Below, piece after piece: positions 7,595-16,558 of a stretch of DNA of 64,000 bases. The notes beneath the pieces are model-generated. The model did no database searches. It had not been told where the DNA came from and was given only the letters and a program-made list of their open reading frames with translations. This stretch comes from Bacteroidota bacterium (GTDB lineage Bacteria > Bacteroidota > Ignavibacteria > Ignavibacteriales > Ignavibacteriaceae). The stretch covers positions 1-64,000 of the forward strand of contig JACZTL010000008.1 in assembly GCA_022573715.1 (NCBI GenBank), written 5' to 3'. The number at the start of each line of letters is the position of its first letter. Positions within the stretch are counted from its first letter, which is position 1. Position numbers and translations under genes: made by a program.

Positions 7595-8890
7595 ATGCAG
7601 AAAATTTTAGTTAAGGATTTAGCACACCACGTCGGTAAAGAAATAACTTTATACGGTTGGCTTTATAACAAGAGATCAAGCGGGAAATTAAAATTTTTAA
7701 TGCTTCGTGATGGTTCAGGTATTGTACAATGTGTTTATTTCAAAGGTAATGTCTCGGGAAAAGTATTTGAAGATGCGGATAGAATCGGTCAGGAATCATC
7801 AATTGAAGTAACAGGCAAAGTAAAAGAAGAACAACGCTCGCCCGGCGGATTTGAAATTGACGCTACCAACCTCAAAATTATAAGCGAAGCACACAATTAC
7901 CCGATTACACCCAAAGAACACGGTATTGAATTCTTGATGGATCATCGTCATCTGTGGCTTCGTTCCAGCAAACAAACTGCAATCTTAAAAGTAAGGGCAA
8001 GAATTGTAAAAGCAATAAGAGATTTTTTTGACAATAACGGCTTTACTTTGGCAGATACACCAATATTAACACCGTCTGCCTGTGAAGGTACTTCTACACT
8101 TTTTTCCACAGATTATTTTGATTTGGGGCAGGTTTATCTTACACAATCAGGACAACTTTATGCTGAAGCAAATGCTATGGCTTTGGGTAAAGTTTATAAT
8201 TTTGGTCCTACTTTCCGTGCCGAAAAATCAAAAACAAGAAGACATCTTACAGAATTTTGGATGGTTGAACCTGAAGTAGCTTTTGCAGATCTTAATGATA
8301 ATATGGAATTAGCCGAACAATTTTTAGAATATGTTGTTCAAACCATTTTAAAAGATTGTGAAAAAGAATTAAATACTTTGGAAAGGGATACTACTTTATT
8401 ACAAAATGTTAAAGTACCCTTACCAAGAATTTCATACGATGAAGCTGTTAATATATTAAAAGAAAAAGGTATTGATTTTGAATGGGGAAAAGACTTTGGC
8501 GGCGGAGACGAGACAATAATTTCAAATCAGTTTGACAGGCCCGTAATGGTGCACCGTTACCCAGCCGAAATAAAAGCATTTTATATGAAGAGAGATCCCG
8601 AAAATGAAAAACTCGCTTTAGCTCTTGATGTCTTGGCACCAGAGGGTTACGGGGAAATAATTGGCGGAAGTCAAAGGGAAGATAATTTGGATTTATTAAT
8701 AGATAGAATTAAAAAACACAATTTACCTCTAGAACATTTTGAGTGGTATTTAGATTTAAGAAAATACGGTTCTGTTCCACATTCCGGTTTTGGATTGGGG
8801 CTTGAAAGAACCGTCAGCTGGATTTGCGGATTGGATCACATTAGAGAAACAATTCCGTTTCCAAGAATGATATACAGAAAAACTCCTTAA
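7595..8890 (+). CDS. asnS: Asparaginyl-tRNA synthetase
   Basis: A class II aminoacyl-tRNA synthetase of 431 residues, the normal size. The N-terminal OB-fold anticodon-binding domain covers about residues 1-105. The catalytic domain follows, with motif 2 [17 protein letters not shown] at 207-223 and motif 3 GLGLERT at 400-406. The EFWM and [10 protein letters not shown] sequences favour AsnRS over AspRS. It charges tRNA-Asn with asparagine in the cytoplasm. The ATG is preceded by an AT-rich region after a stretch of gene debris. It lies 23 bp upstream of nuoJ, an unusual neighbour. Confidence 0.95.
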   Translation: MQKILVKDLAHHVGKEITLYGWLYNKRSSGKLKFLMLRDGSGIVQCVYFKGNVSGKVFEDADRIGQESSIEVTGKVKEEQRSPGGFEIDATNLKIISEAHNYPITPKEHGIEFLMDHRHLWLRSSKQTAILKVRARIVKAIRDFFDNNGFTLADTPILTPSACEGTSTLFSTDYFDLGQVYLTQSGQLYAEANAMALGKVYNFGPTFRAEKSKTRRHLTEFWMVEPEVAFADLNDNMELAEQFLEYVVQTILKDCEKELNTLERDTTLLQNVKVPLPRISYDEAVNILKEKGIDFEWGKDFGGGDETIISNQFDRPVMVHRYPAEIKAFYMKRDPENEKLALALDVLAPEGYGEIIGGSQREDNLDLLIDRIKKHNLPLEHFEWYLDLRKYGSVPHSGFGLGLERTVSWICGLDHIRETIPFPRMIYRKTP

Positions 8891-8913
8891 TTGAAAAATG
8901 AGATAAATAATTA

Positions 8914-9429
8914 ATGTCTTTACAATTAGTACTATTTATAGTTTTCGGCACTGTCTCGGCAGTATCATCTGTTTTAATGATTACACGAAGAGACATTGTT
9001 GTTAGCGCATTGTTTTTAATTCTAAATTTGGCAAGTTTAGCAGGCCTTTATTTAATACTGAATGCTCAATTTATTGCTGTTGTTCAAGTTATTATTTACG
9101 CCGGGGCAATAATGGTATTATTTCTTTTTGTTATAATGCTGCTTAGACCTGAAAACGAAAAGAAATTTTTAGAAGCTAATCCTTCAATTAAAATTTTTGC
9201 TTTTATAATAGGGGCTGTCATTTTTCTTCAGTTAGCTTATTTAATATTTTTCTCTGGCCCTGATAATCTAAATAATGCTTCCGTAGCAGCCAGTGTTAAA
9301 GCAGGGACAATTGAAGAGATAGGAAAACAATTATATACAAATTATATACTTCCATTTGAAGCTGCCGGTTTTTTATTATTAGCAGCTACAATAGGGGCTC
9401 TTGTTTTAGCAAAAAAGAAATTTGAATAG
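8914..9429 (+). CDS. nuoJ: NADH-quinone oxidoreductase subunit J
   Basis: A 171-residue membrane subunit of complex I with five predicted transmembrane segments; the segment VVQVIIYAGAIMVLFLFVIML is the conserved helix 3 region, including the pi-bulge area of NuoJ. It sits in the membrane arm and helps couple quinone reduction to the antiporter-like subunits. It opens the nuoJKLM-N block. nuoA-I are not in the window, so the complex I genes are split in this genome. Confidence 0.93.
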   Translation: MSLQLVLFIVFGTVSAVSSVLMITRRDIVVSALFLILNLASLAGLYLILNAQFIAVVQVIIYAGAIMVLFLFVIMLLRPENEKKFLEANPSIKIFAFIIGAVIFLQLAYLIFFSGPDNLNNASVAASVKAGTIEEIGKQLYTNYILPFEAAGFLLLAATIGALVLAKKKFE

Positions 9430-9435
9430 GGTAAA

Positions 9436-9741
9436 ATGGAAATCCCAATAGAATATTATTTATTACTTAGTGCATTTATGTTCATCGTTGGTGTAGTTGG
9501 TGTATTGACTAGAAGAAATGCGATAATTGTTTTTATGTCAATCGAACTGATGCTAAATTCTGCAAATTTAACAATGGTTGCTTATTCATCTTTTTTAGGG
9601 AATTCTGTAGGTCAACTTTTTGTGTTTTTTGTAATGACTGTTGCGGCAGCCGAAGCTGCTATAGGTCTGGCTATAATAATTGCAATGTTCAGAAACAAAA
9701 AGACACTTAATATTGATGAAATAAATATTCTAAAATGGTAG
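9436..9741 (+). CDS. nuoK: NADH-quinone oxidoreductase subunit K
   Basis: A 101-residue, three-helix membrane subunit. The two membrane glutamates needed for proton translocation in E. coli (Glu36 and Glu72) are here Glu37 ([13 protein letters not shown]) and Glu73 ([11 protein letters not shown]). It follows nuoJ by 6 bp and precedes nuoL by 33 bp. The length is exactly that of the family. Confidence 0.95.
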   Translation: MEIPIEYYLLLSAFMFIVGVVGVLTRRNAIIVFMSIELMLNSANLTMVAYSSFLGNSVGQLFVFFVMTVAAAEAAIGLAIIIAMFRNKKTLNIDEINILKW

Positions 9742-9774
9742 ACTTTAGTTATAGAATTTTGAATAAACTTTTAT

Positions 9775-11712
9775 ATGATTGAATTAATTTATTTAACAGT
9801 TCTTCTTCCTTTACTCGGTTTCATTATAAATGGGGTTTTCGGAAGTAAAATTAAAAATGAAAAAGTAATTGGTATAATCGGAAGTTCTACAATCGGGTTA
9901 TCATTTATTATTACGGTTCTTGCATTTTTTGAAACATTATCTTTACCGACCGAAAATAGAGAACACATAATTGAACTTTTCACTTGGCTAAAAGTAGGCG
10001 GCTTGGATATTCACATTGCTTATCAAGTTGACCAGCTTTCATTAGTGATGGCTTTGGTTGTTACAGGTGTAGGATTTATAATTCATGTTTATTCAATGGG
10101 TTATATGCACGGAGATAAATCTTATTGGAGATATTTTGCATATCTCAATTTGTTCATCTTTGCAATGATGAATCTTATTCTTGCAGACAATTTTGTACTT
10201 CTATTTTTAGGATGGGAAGGTGTTGGTTTATGCTCCTATCTTCTTATCGGTTTTTGGTATGAAAAGAAATTTGAGAAAAGCACAACTTCTGAAGCTGGTA
10301 AGAAAGCATTTATTGTTAATAGGATTGGTGATTTTGGTTTTTTACTTGGAATATTTCTAATTTATTTAACATTCGGCAGTTTAAATTTTGGTGAAGTGTT
10401 TGCAAGAGCAGGTGCACCCGGAATTCCTGAATCAACATTTAATTATATTGCTTTGTTTTTATTTATAGGAGCGGTAGGTAAATCTGCGCAATTACCTCTT
10501 TATACTTGGCTGCCGGATGCTATGGCAGGACCAACACCTGTTTCCGCTCTAATACACGCAGCAACTATGGTAACTGCAGGAGTTTACATGGTTGCAAGAT
10601 GTTCAATTATTTTTGTCTCGGCTCCCGCAATACTTACTGTTGTTGCTGTTATTGGAGCAGCAACTGCTTTGTTTGCAGCCACAATTGCTCTTGTGCAAAA
10701 TGATATTAAAAAAGTTTTAGCATATTCTACAATTTCTCAATTGGGTTATATGTTTTTAGCTTTAGGTGTTGGTGCATTTTCAGCTGGTATATTTCATTTA
10801 ATGACGCATGCATTTTTCAAAGCCCTTCTTTTTTTAGGTGCAGGTTCAATAATCCACGCGATGCACGGAGAACAGAATATTCAAAATTACGGCGGACTTA
10901 AAAAATATTTGCCGACAACTTTTGCAACTTTTCTAATTGCATCTTTAGCTATCTCAGGTATTCCTCTTTTATCCGGATTCTTTAGCAAGGATGAAATTCT
11001 CTGGTTCTCCTTTGCAAACGGTAATGTACTATATTGGGGGATAGGTGCATTCACTGCCTTATTAACAGCGTTCTATATGTTTAGGTTGGTTTATCTTACT
11101 TTTATGGGTAAAGAAAGAATTGCTAAGGATAAACATCCTCACGAATCGCCTAAAGTGATGACAATACCTTTAATTATTTTAGGTGTACTTTCAGCGATCG
11201 GAGGATTTATCGGAATACCCGCATTATTCTCTGGAGAAAGCGGTAACAAATTTGAACATTGGCTTGAACCAATCTTTAAAAATGCTGGGAATAAATTAGC
11301 AATCTATCAAACTCATTCACACTCGACAGAGATTATATTAATGATTATTTCTGTTGTATTAGCAATAACAGGGATAATGGTTGCAAGGAATATCTATTTG
11401 AAAAACCCTTCTTTTGCAGACAAAATGAAAAACAGATTTAACGGTGTTTATAAAATTTTATGGAACAAATATTTTGTGGATGAATTTTACGATAGGTTAA
11501 TTGTTAGACCAATTTATCGTTTCTCTGAATCAGTACTATGGAAAATAACAGATGCAAAAATTATTGACGGAGTTGTAGACGGTACTGCTTCATTAGTTAA
11601 TTCAATTTCAGAAAAAATAAGAAAATTTGAAAACGGCGTTGCACAATTTTATGCTTTGATAATGACTGTGGGTGTTGCAATAGCACTGTTCTGGATAATT
11701 TTCAGTTTATAA
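9775..11712 (+). CDS. nuoL: NADH-quinone oxidoreductase subunit L (antiporter-like)
   Basis: A 645-residue, Mrp-antiporter-like subunit at the distal end of the complex I membrane arm. The GWEGVGLCSYLLIGFWY segment contains the conserved Glu of helix 5, and TWLPDAMAGPTPVSALIHAA carries the family signature with the following lysine and histidine channel residues. The C-terminal about 100 residues form the long lateral helix and final anchor (YFVDEFYDRLIVRPIY). nuoM starts 5 bp downstream. The start ATG at 9775 follows a short gap after nuoK. Confidence 0.95.
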   Translation: MIELIYLTVLLPLLGFIINGVFGSKIKNEKVIGIIGSSTIGLSFIITVLAFFETLSLPTENREHIIELFTWLKVGGLDIHIAYQVDQLSLVMALVVTGVGFIIHVYSMGYMHGDKSYWRYFAYLNLFIFAMMNLILADNFVLLFLGWEGVGLCSYLLIGFWYEKKFEKSTTSEAGKKAFIVNRIGDFGFLLGIFLIYLTFGSLNFGEVFARAGAPGIPESTFNYIALFLFIGAVGKSAQLPLYTWLPDAMAGPTPVSALIHAATMVTAGVYMVARCSIIFVSAPAILTVVAVIGAATALFAATIALVQNDIKKVLAYSTISQLGYMFLALGVGAFSAGIFHLMTHAFFKALLFLGAGSIIHAMHGEQNIQNYGGLKKYLPTTFATFLIASLAISGIPLLSGFFSKDEILWFSFANGNVLYWGIGAFTALLTAFYMFRLVYLTFMGKERIAKDKHPHESPKVMTIPLIILGVLSAIGGFIGIPALFSGESGNKFEHWLEPIFKNAGNKLAIYQTHSHSTEIILMIISVVLAITGIMVARNIYLKNPSFADKMKNRFNGVYKILWNKYFVDEFYDRLIVRPIYRFSESVLWKITDAKIIDGVVDGTASLVNSISEKIRKFENGVAQFYALIMTVGVAIALFWIIFSL

Positions 11713-11716
11713 TTTT

Positions 11717-13240
11717 ATGGAATCAAATACTATACTTACAATACTTTTATTTATACCAGTTTTAGGTGCAATACTTCTTCTTTTTTTTAACAAAAAAAAT
11801 GAGAATTTAATCAGGTATTTCGGTCTAACTGTTTCAGTAATTGTTTTCATCCTTTCATTAATTCTTTATTTTAATTTTAATGTTGAAAACGGTGATTTCC
11901 AATTTTTATATAAATTTAAATGGATATCGAATCTTAATATAAGTTTCTTTGTGGGTTTGGACGGCATGTCGATGTTGCTGTTATTGCTAACTACTTTTAT
12001 AACACCGCTTACATTAATTTCAAGCTGGTCTAGTATAAAGAAGAATGTAAAAGAGTTTACATTCTTTATGCTCCTTTTAGAAACGGGAATTATCGGCGTG
12101 TTCATTTCTCTTGATCTTTTCTTGTTTTACATTTTCTGGGAGTTAATGTTAATTCCGATGTATTTTATTATAGGTATTTGGGGAGGAAAGAAAAGAATTT
12201 ACGCATCCATTAAATTTTTTATTTATACGATGGCCGGCAGTTTGCTTATGCTTGTTGCTATTATTTGGTTGGCAATCTATGCATCAACTTCGTTGGGACA
12301 TTTATCAACTGATATTATTGAATTATATAAAGTAGGACCGGCAATTCCAGAGTCAATACAACTTTATATGTTCTTAGCTTTTGCACTAAGCTTTGCAATA
12401 AAAATACCATTGTTTCCATTTCACACGTGGCTTCCAGACGCACATACGGAAGCACCAACGGCAGGCAGCGTTATTCTTGCTGCAGTATTACTTAAAATGG
12501 GAACTTATGGTTTAATTAGATTTAATTTACCTTTGTTTCCTCAGGCTTCAATTTACTTTGCTCCATTTATTTCTGTTCTTGCAGTTATAGGAATTATATA
12601 CGGCGCTCTTGTAGCTATGGTTCAAAAAGATATGAAAAGACTTGTAGCATACTCTTCGGTTGCACATTTGGGTTTTGTGGTACTTGGTATTTTTGCAATG
12701 ACTACTGAATCATTGCAAGGGGCAATAATTCAAATGGTAAACCATGGGCTATCAACAGGCGCTTTATTCCTTTTAGTAGGTATTATTTATGAAAGGACTC
12801 ATACAAGAGAAATTTCGGATTATGGTGGAATTGCTAAGATTGTTCCAATCTTTTCCTTTGCTTTATTATTTGCTTCATTATCATCAATTGGTTTACCTGG
12901 ATTAAACGGGTTTGTTGGTGAATTTTTAATTTTATTGGGTTCATTCAAATCACCAGTGTTAAACAGTTGGATTTATACCGTATTTGCTACATCAGGTATT
13001 ATTTTTGCAGCTATTTATATGTTGTGGATGTACCAAAGAATAGTTTTTGGAAAAGTTACAAATCCTGCATTAGAGGGACTGAAAGATATGAACAAACGTG
13101 AGATGTTCGTATTAACTCCCATATTCATTTTTATTGTTTGGATTGGAATTTATCCGAGTACTTTTCTAAATGTTTCTCAAAAATCTACACAAAAAGTTAT
13201 CGAGCAGGTTTTTTATCATCAAAATGTAACAATAAAGTAA
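11717..13240 (+). CDS. nuoM: NADH-quinone oxidoreductase subunit M (antiporter-like)
   Basis: A 507-residue antiporter-like membrane subunit, close to the E. coli length. Visible signatures are FYIFWELMLIPMYFIIGIWG with the key Glu of helix 5, and FPFHTWLPDAHTEAPTAGS with the following lysine region (LLKMGTYGL). It pumps protons as part of the complex I membrane arm. It is 5 bp after nuoL and 10 bp before the antiporter gene at 13250, indicating a single transcript. Confidence 0.95.
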   Translation: MESNTILTILLFIPVLGAILLLFFNKKNENLIRYFGLTVSVIVFILSLILYFNFNVENGDFQFLYKFKWISNLNISFFVGLDGMSMLLLLLTTFITPLTLISSWSSIKKNVKEFTFFMLLLETGIIGVFISLDLFLFYIFWELMLIPMYFIIGIWGGKKRIYASIKFFIYTMAGSLLMLVAIIWLAIYASTSLGHLSTDIIELYKVGPAIPESIQLYMFLAFALSFAIKIPLFPFHTWLPDAHTEAPTAGSVILAAVLLKMGTYGLIRFNLPLFPQASIYFAPFISVLAVIGIIYGALVAMVQKDMKRLVAYSSVAHLGFVVLGIFAMTTESLQGAIIQMVNHGLSTGALFLLVGIIYERTHTREISDYGGIAKIVPIFSFALLFASLSSIGLPGLNGFVGEFLILLGSFKSPVLNSWIYTVFATSGIIFAAIYMLWMYQRIVFGKVTNPALEGLKDMNKREMFVLTPIFIFIVWIGIYPSTFLNVSQKSTQKVIEQVFYHQNVTIK

Positions 13241-13249
13241 AGGTAATAA

Positions 13250-14656
13250 ATGTTTGTCTCTAAAAATTTTCATTTTTTAACTTTAATACTGATACTAATT
13301 CTTGTATCAACAATGAATATGTTTGGTGCAGATTCATCTACAGTTTTATCAGAAACTGCTCAAGTTGTTGAACCTAGTATTTTTATGATTCTACCGTTTT
13401 TAATTTTATTGATGCTGATTGCAACTGGACCTATATTCTACAAACATTTTTGGGAAAGACATTATCCAAAGATTTCTATTCTTTTAGGCTTAATAACTGT
13501 TGTTTACTATTTATATGTGTTAAAAGATTCTTATAGCATTTTGCATATATTTACAGAGTATGTTTCCTTTATAGCTTTATTAAGTTCTCTATTTGTTGCT
13601 TCGGGTGGAATACTTATAAAAGTTAATAGAAAGGCAACACCATTTGTAAATGTTTTATTTTTATTATTTGGGGGTGTTATAGCAAATGTTATTGGAACAA
13701 CAGGTGCGTCAATGCTTCTCATCAGACCGTTTATTAAAATGAATAAAGATAGAATAAAACCGTATCATATAATCTTCTTTATTTTTATTGTTAGTAATGT
13801 TGGGGGTGCTTTAACACCTATTGGTGATCCTCCTTTGTTCATAGGCTTTTTACGCGGTGTACCATTCTTTTGGGTTTTTGTAAATGTATGGCATATTTGG
13901 ATACCAACAATACTTGCAATTATTTTGGCATTCTATTTTGTTGATAAAAGAAACAAAACAGGCCAAGATAAAATAACGAAGATAGATTACTCAGGAACTA
14001 TTGAATTTAGAGGCGGTAAAAATTTAATTTATCTTGCTGGAATTATTTTGGCAGTGTTTATTGATCCAAATGTGATGAGTTGGGTTCCGAGTTTAAGTCC
14101 TCTGCCTATTGGAATAAGAGAGATTATAATGTTCGGTATTGTTTATCTATCCTATAAAAATGCTCATCCTGATATTCTTAAAGCAAACGAGTTCGATTTT
14201 GAGCCTATAAAAGAAGTTGCGTATTTATTTATAGGTATATTTTTAACTATGGTACCTGCACTACAACTTATTTCTAATTTTGCTAAGTCTAATCACGATT
14301 TGTTGGATACAACAACATTTTATTGGGCAACCGGTATCTTATCAGCTGTATTAGATAACACACCAACATACCTTAATTTTTTAAGTGCGGCAATGGGTAA
14401 GTTCTATTTGGATGTCAATGTTCAATCTCAAGTTTTAGAATTTATTTCTAAAGATGATGTTTTCTTACGAGCTATTTCTGTTTCCGCTGTGTTCTTTGGT
14501 GCAATGACGTATATCGGGAACGGGCCAAATTTTATGGTAAAATCTATTTCTGAAAGAGCCGGTATTCAAATGCCTAGCTTCTTTGCTTATTTAGTTAAAT
14601 ATGCTATCCCGATATTATTGCCGATTTATGTAATTGTTTGGCTAATATTCTTTTAG
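13250..14656 (+). CDS. NhaD/CitMHS-like sodium:proton antiporter inside the nuo operon
   Basis: A 468-residue polytopic protein (about 11-12 hydrophobic segments) of the ion-transporter superfamily branch annotated as sodium:proton antiporter. An N-terminal hydrophobic segment (about 8-25) may be a signal sequence. Signatures are GGVIANVIGTTGASMLLIRP and VGGALTPIGDPPLFIGFLRG; the TPIGDPP motif is typical of NhaD/ArsB/citrate-transporter folds. A matching motif in the second half, LDNTPTYLNFL, supports the inverted-repeat fold. Its place between nuoM and nuoN, with 10- and 18-bp gaps, suggests that cation/proton exchange is coupled or coexpressed with complex I. Confidence 0.75.
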   Translation: MFVSKNFHFLTLILILILVSTMNMFGADSSTVLSETAQVVEPSIFMILPFLILLMLIATGPIFYKHFWERHYPKISILLGLITVVYYLYVLKDSYSILHIFTEYVSFIALLSSLFVASGGILIKVNRKATPFVNVLFLLFGGVIANVIGTTGASMLLIRPFIKMNKDRIKPYHIIFFIFIVSNVGGALTPIGDPPLFIGFLRGVPFFWVFVNVWHIWIPTILAIILAFYFVDKRNKTGQDKITKIDYSGTIEFRGGKNLIYLAGIILAVFIDPNVMSWVPSLSPLPIGIREIIMFGIVYLSYKNAHPDILKANEFDFEPIKEVAYLFIGIFLTMVPALQLISNFAKSNHDLLDTTTFYWATGILSAVLDNTPTYLNFLSAAMGKFYLDVNVQSQVLEFISKDDVFLRAISVSAVFFGAMTYIGNGPNFMVKSISERAGIQMPSFFAYLVKYAIPILLPIYVIVWLIFF

Positions 14657-14674
14657 ATAAAAGGAAGTAAAACT

Positions 14675-15040
14675 ATGAGTACAATTAGTGAAATTCTTAA
14701 AAAGAAAAAAAACGGCTTATATTATTACAACAGGGTTATATTACCTTTTAATGGATGTTTATTAAAAATTATTATTGAAGATAATATACTTACTGATTTT
14801 TCCCCTACTTCAAAACACATTTATGTTAAAGAAGAAGATGGTTTTATGAGTATATATTTTAAGGAATATAAACATTTAGAAGAAGAGGTATCTAAATATG
14901 AAGCCATAAAAATTGTAATTGTTGAAAAGGATAAAGATATTTTTGATTTAAAAAATCACAGGAAACTTGCTCTTTATCCCGGAGAAAATCATGAACTTAA
15001 AATTGAAGCAACTGACGATGATATTTTATTTATTGAGTAA
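14675..15040 (+). CDS. Unknown 121-residue protein within the nuo operon
   Basis: I do not recognise this gene. It encodes a soluble, charged protein with many lysines and glutamates, no signal peptide and no transmembrane segment. It opens with MSTISEILKKKKNGLYYYN and ends in an acidic tail (EATDDDILFIE). It has a good purine-rich leader (AAAGGAAG) and short gaps on both sides, so it is very likely real and cotranscribed with nuoM, the antiporter and nuoN. It might be an assembly or regulatory factor, but that is only positional inference. Confidence 0.65.
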   Translation: MSTISEILKKKKNGLYYYNRVILPFNGCLLKIIIEDNILTDFSPTSKHIYVKEEDGFMSIYFKEYKHLEEEVSKYEAIKIVIVEKDKDIFDLKNHRKLALYPGENHELKIEATDDDILFIE

Positions 15041-15055
15041 TTTTTGGTTTTTAAA

Positions 15056-16474
15056 ATGCAAGAAATTTATAATTTAATCCCATTTGTATTAATTTCTGCA
15101 GGCATTCTAGTTTCACTTATTTTTGAAATGTATGCTAAAAACAGTAAGCGAATAATCGCTTGGTTTTCTGTTTTCATTTTCCTTGCTGCAGGGTTTCACT
15201 CGCTTGTTAACGTAGATAATGCACAATTATTTTTTAACAGCATGCTGCAGGTCGGAGGAAACATTAATATATTTATTTTCCTTTTTAATTTTGCCGCTGC
15301 TTTAGTTGTATTAATGGCAATGGATTATTCTTCAAAATATGGAAATAATTTCGGAGAATTTTATATTCTTCTTCAATCTTCTGTACTTGGTATGATGCTT
15401 ATGGCCGGCGCTAAAGACTTGTTTGTCATTTTCTTAGGCCTGGAAATAATGTCAGTTAGTTTTTATGCTTTAGCCGGTTTAAACAGAATGAGATTAAAAG
15501 CAAATGAAGCTTCATTAAAATATTTTTTACTTGGTTCGTTTGCGACGGGATTTATTGTATATGGAATAGCTTTAATTTTTGGTTCGACAAATACAACATC
15601 AATTCCTCAAATAGTAGATAAGTTTGGAGAGTTGACACATAATTTATTATTTATGGCAGGTATCTTAATGTTCTTAATAGGTTTTTCATTTAAGATGGCT
15701 GCATTTCCATTTCATATGTGGGTACCGGATGTATATGAAGGTTCTGCAACTACTGTTGCCGGATTCTTTTCTACTGCAGGTAAAACAGCTGCATTTTCAG
15801 CAGTGATAATTACTTTAGGTTCAGTTTTTATGCATGGAAATGCAAACATCTTTGAACCATATCTTGTAGTATTAGCTGTAACATCAATGCTTTATGGAAG
15901 TATTGTTGCAATTGCACAAAACAATATTAAACGAATGTTAGCTTATTCTTCCATTGCACACGCCGGTTATTTAATGATTGGTTTAGCTTCCGGTAATTAT
16001 GAAGGAATTGCTGGGATTATATTTTATTTAGCAGCTTATACATTTATGAATCTAGGTGCGTTTGGTGTAGTTGCACTTATTGAAGGTAAAGATGAGACAA
16101 ACCTTACATTTGAATCTTACACAGGACTTTCAAAAAAGCAACCATTTTTAGCTGCAATGTTAGCTATCTGTATGTTTTCCTTAGCGGGAATTCCTCCTTT
16201 CGCAGGATTCTTTGGTAAGTACTATATTTTTATTGCAGCCATAAAATCCGATTTGACTTGGTTGGCAATTGTGGGTGTAATTTCCAGCGTGATAAGTATT
16301 TATTTTTATTTAAGAGTAGTTGTTATTATGTACTTCAATGAAACTGAAATCGATTTAACTGTACAGAAAAGTAATTACGGGTTATTAGCTGTTGTGATAT
16401 CCGTTATACTGGTTATTATCATTGGAATAGCTCCGGGTTCTCTTATCGATTTGATTTCATCCTTCTTAAAATAA
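15056..16474 (+). CDS. nuoN: NADH-quinone oxidoreductase subunit N (antiporter-like)
   Basis: A 472-residue antiporter-like subunit. I choose the ATG at 15056 (MQEIYNLIPF); a TTG at 15044 is in frame but gives no better N-terminus. Signatures are FVIFLGLEIMSVSFYALAGL with the helix 5 Glu, FPFHMWVPDVYEGSATTVAGF, and IKRMLAYSSIAHAGYLMIG. It completes the three antiporter-like subunits L, M and N. A perfect AT-only hairpin follows the stop codon. Confidence 0.94.
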   Translation: MQEIYNLIPFVLISAGILVSLIFEMYAKNSKRIIAWFSVFIFLAAGFHSLVNVDNAQLFFNSMLQVGGNINIFIFLFNFAAALVVLMAMDYSSKYGNNFGEFYILLQSSVLGMMLMAGAKDLFVIFLGLEIMSVSFYALAGLNRMRLKANEASLKYFLLGSFATGFIVYGIALIFGSTNTTSIPQIVDKFGELTHNLLFMAGILMFLIGFSFKMAAFPFHMWVPDVYEGSATTVAGFFSTAGKTAAFSAVIITLGSVFMHGNANIFEPYLVVLAVTSMLYGSIVAIAQNNIKRMLAYSSIAHAGYLMIGLASGNYEGIAGIIFYLAAYTFMNLGAFGVVALIEGKDETNLTFESYTGLSKKQPFLAAMLAICMFSLAGIPPFAGFFGKYYIFIAAIKSDLTWLAIVGVISSVISIYFYLRVVVIMYFNETEIDLTVQKSNYGLLAVVISVILVIIIGIAPGSLIDLISSFLK

Positions 16475-16503
16475 TTTATTATATTAATATTGAATATAAT
16501 AAA
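16475..16503. repeat. Perfect 11-bp AT-only hairpin after nuoN
   Basis: TTTATTATATT pairs perfectly with AATATAATAAA around a 7-nt loop, directly after the nuoN stop codon. There is no immediate U-tract, although TTTTTT occurs 8 nt later, so it may be a weak terminator or a 3'-end stabiliser. A similar AT-only hairpin follows typA at 47386. Confidence 0.45.
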
Positions 16504-16558
16504 ATACCTATTTTTTACCGCCGAACTATTTTAATAGAATTAATGTGGCAAATAAGTT

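Noticed and set aside
9436-10703. Cys-rich frame at 10506-10703 inside nuoL
   Set aside because: It is the +1 shifted reading of the conserved TWLPDAMAGPTP region of NuoL, not a metal-binding protein.
15044-15058. TTG at 15044 as the nuoN start
   Set aside because: The ATG at 15056 gives the usual N-terminus and needs no rare start; the extra four residues have no support.
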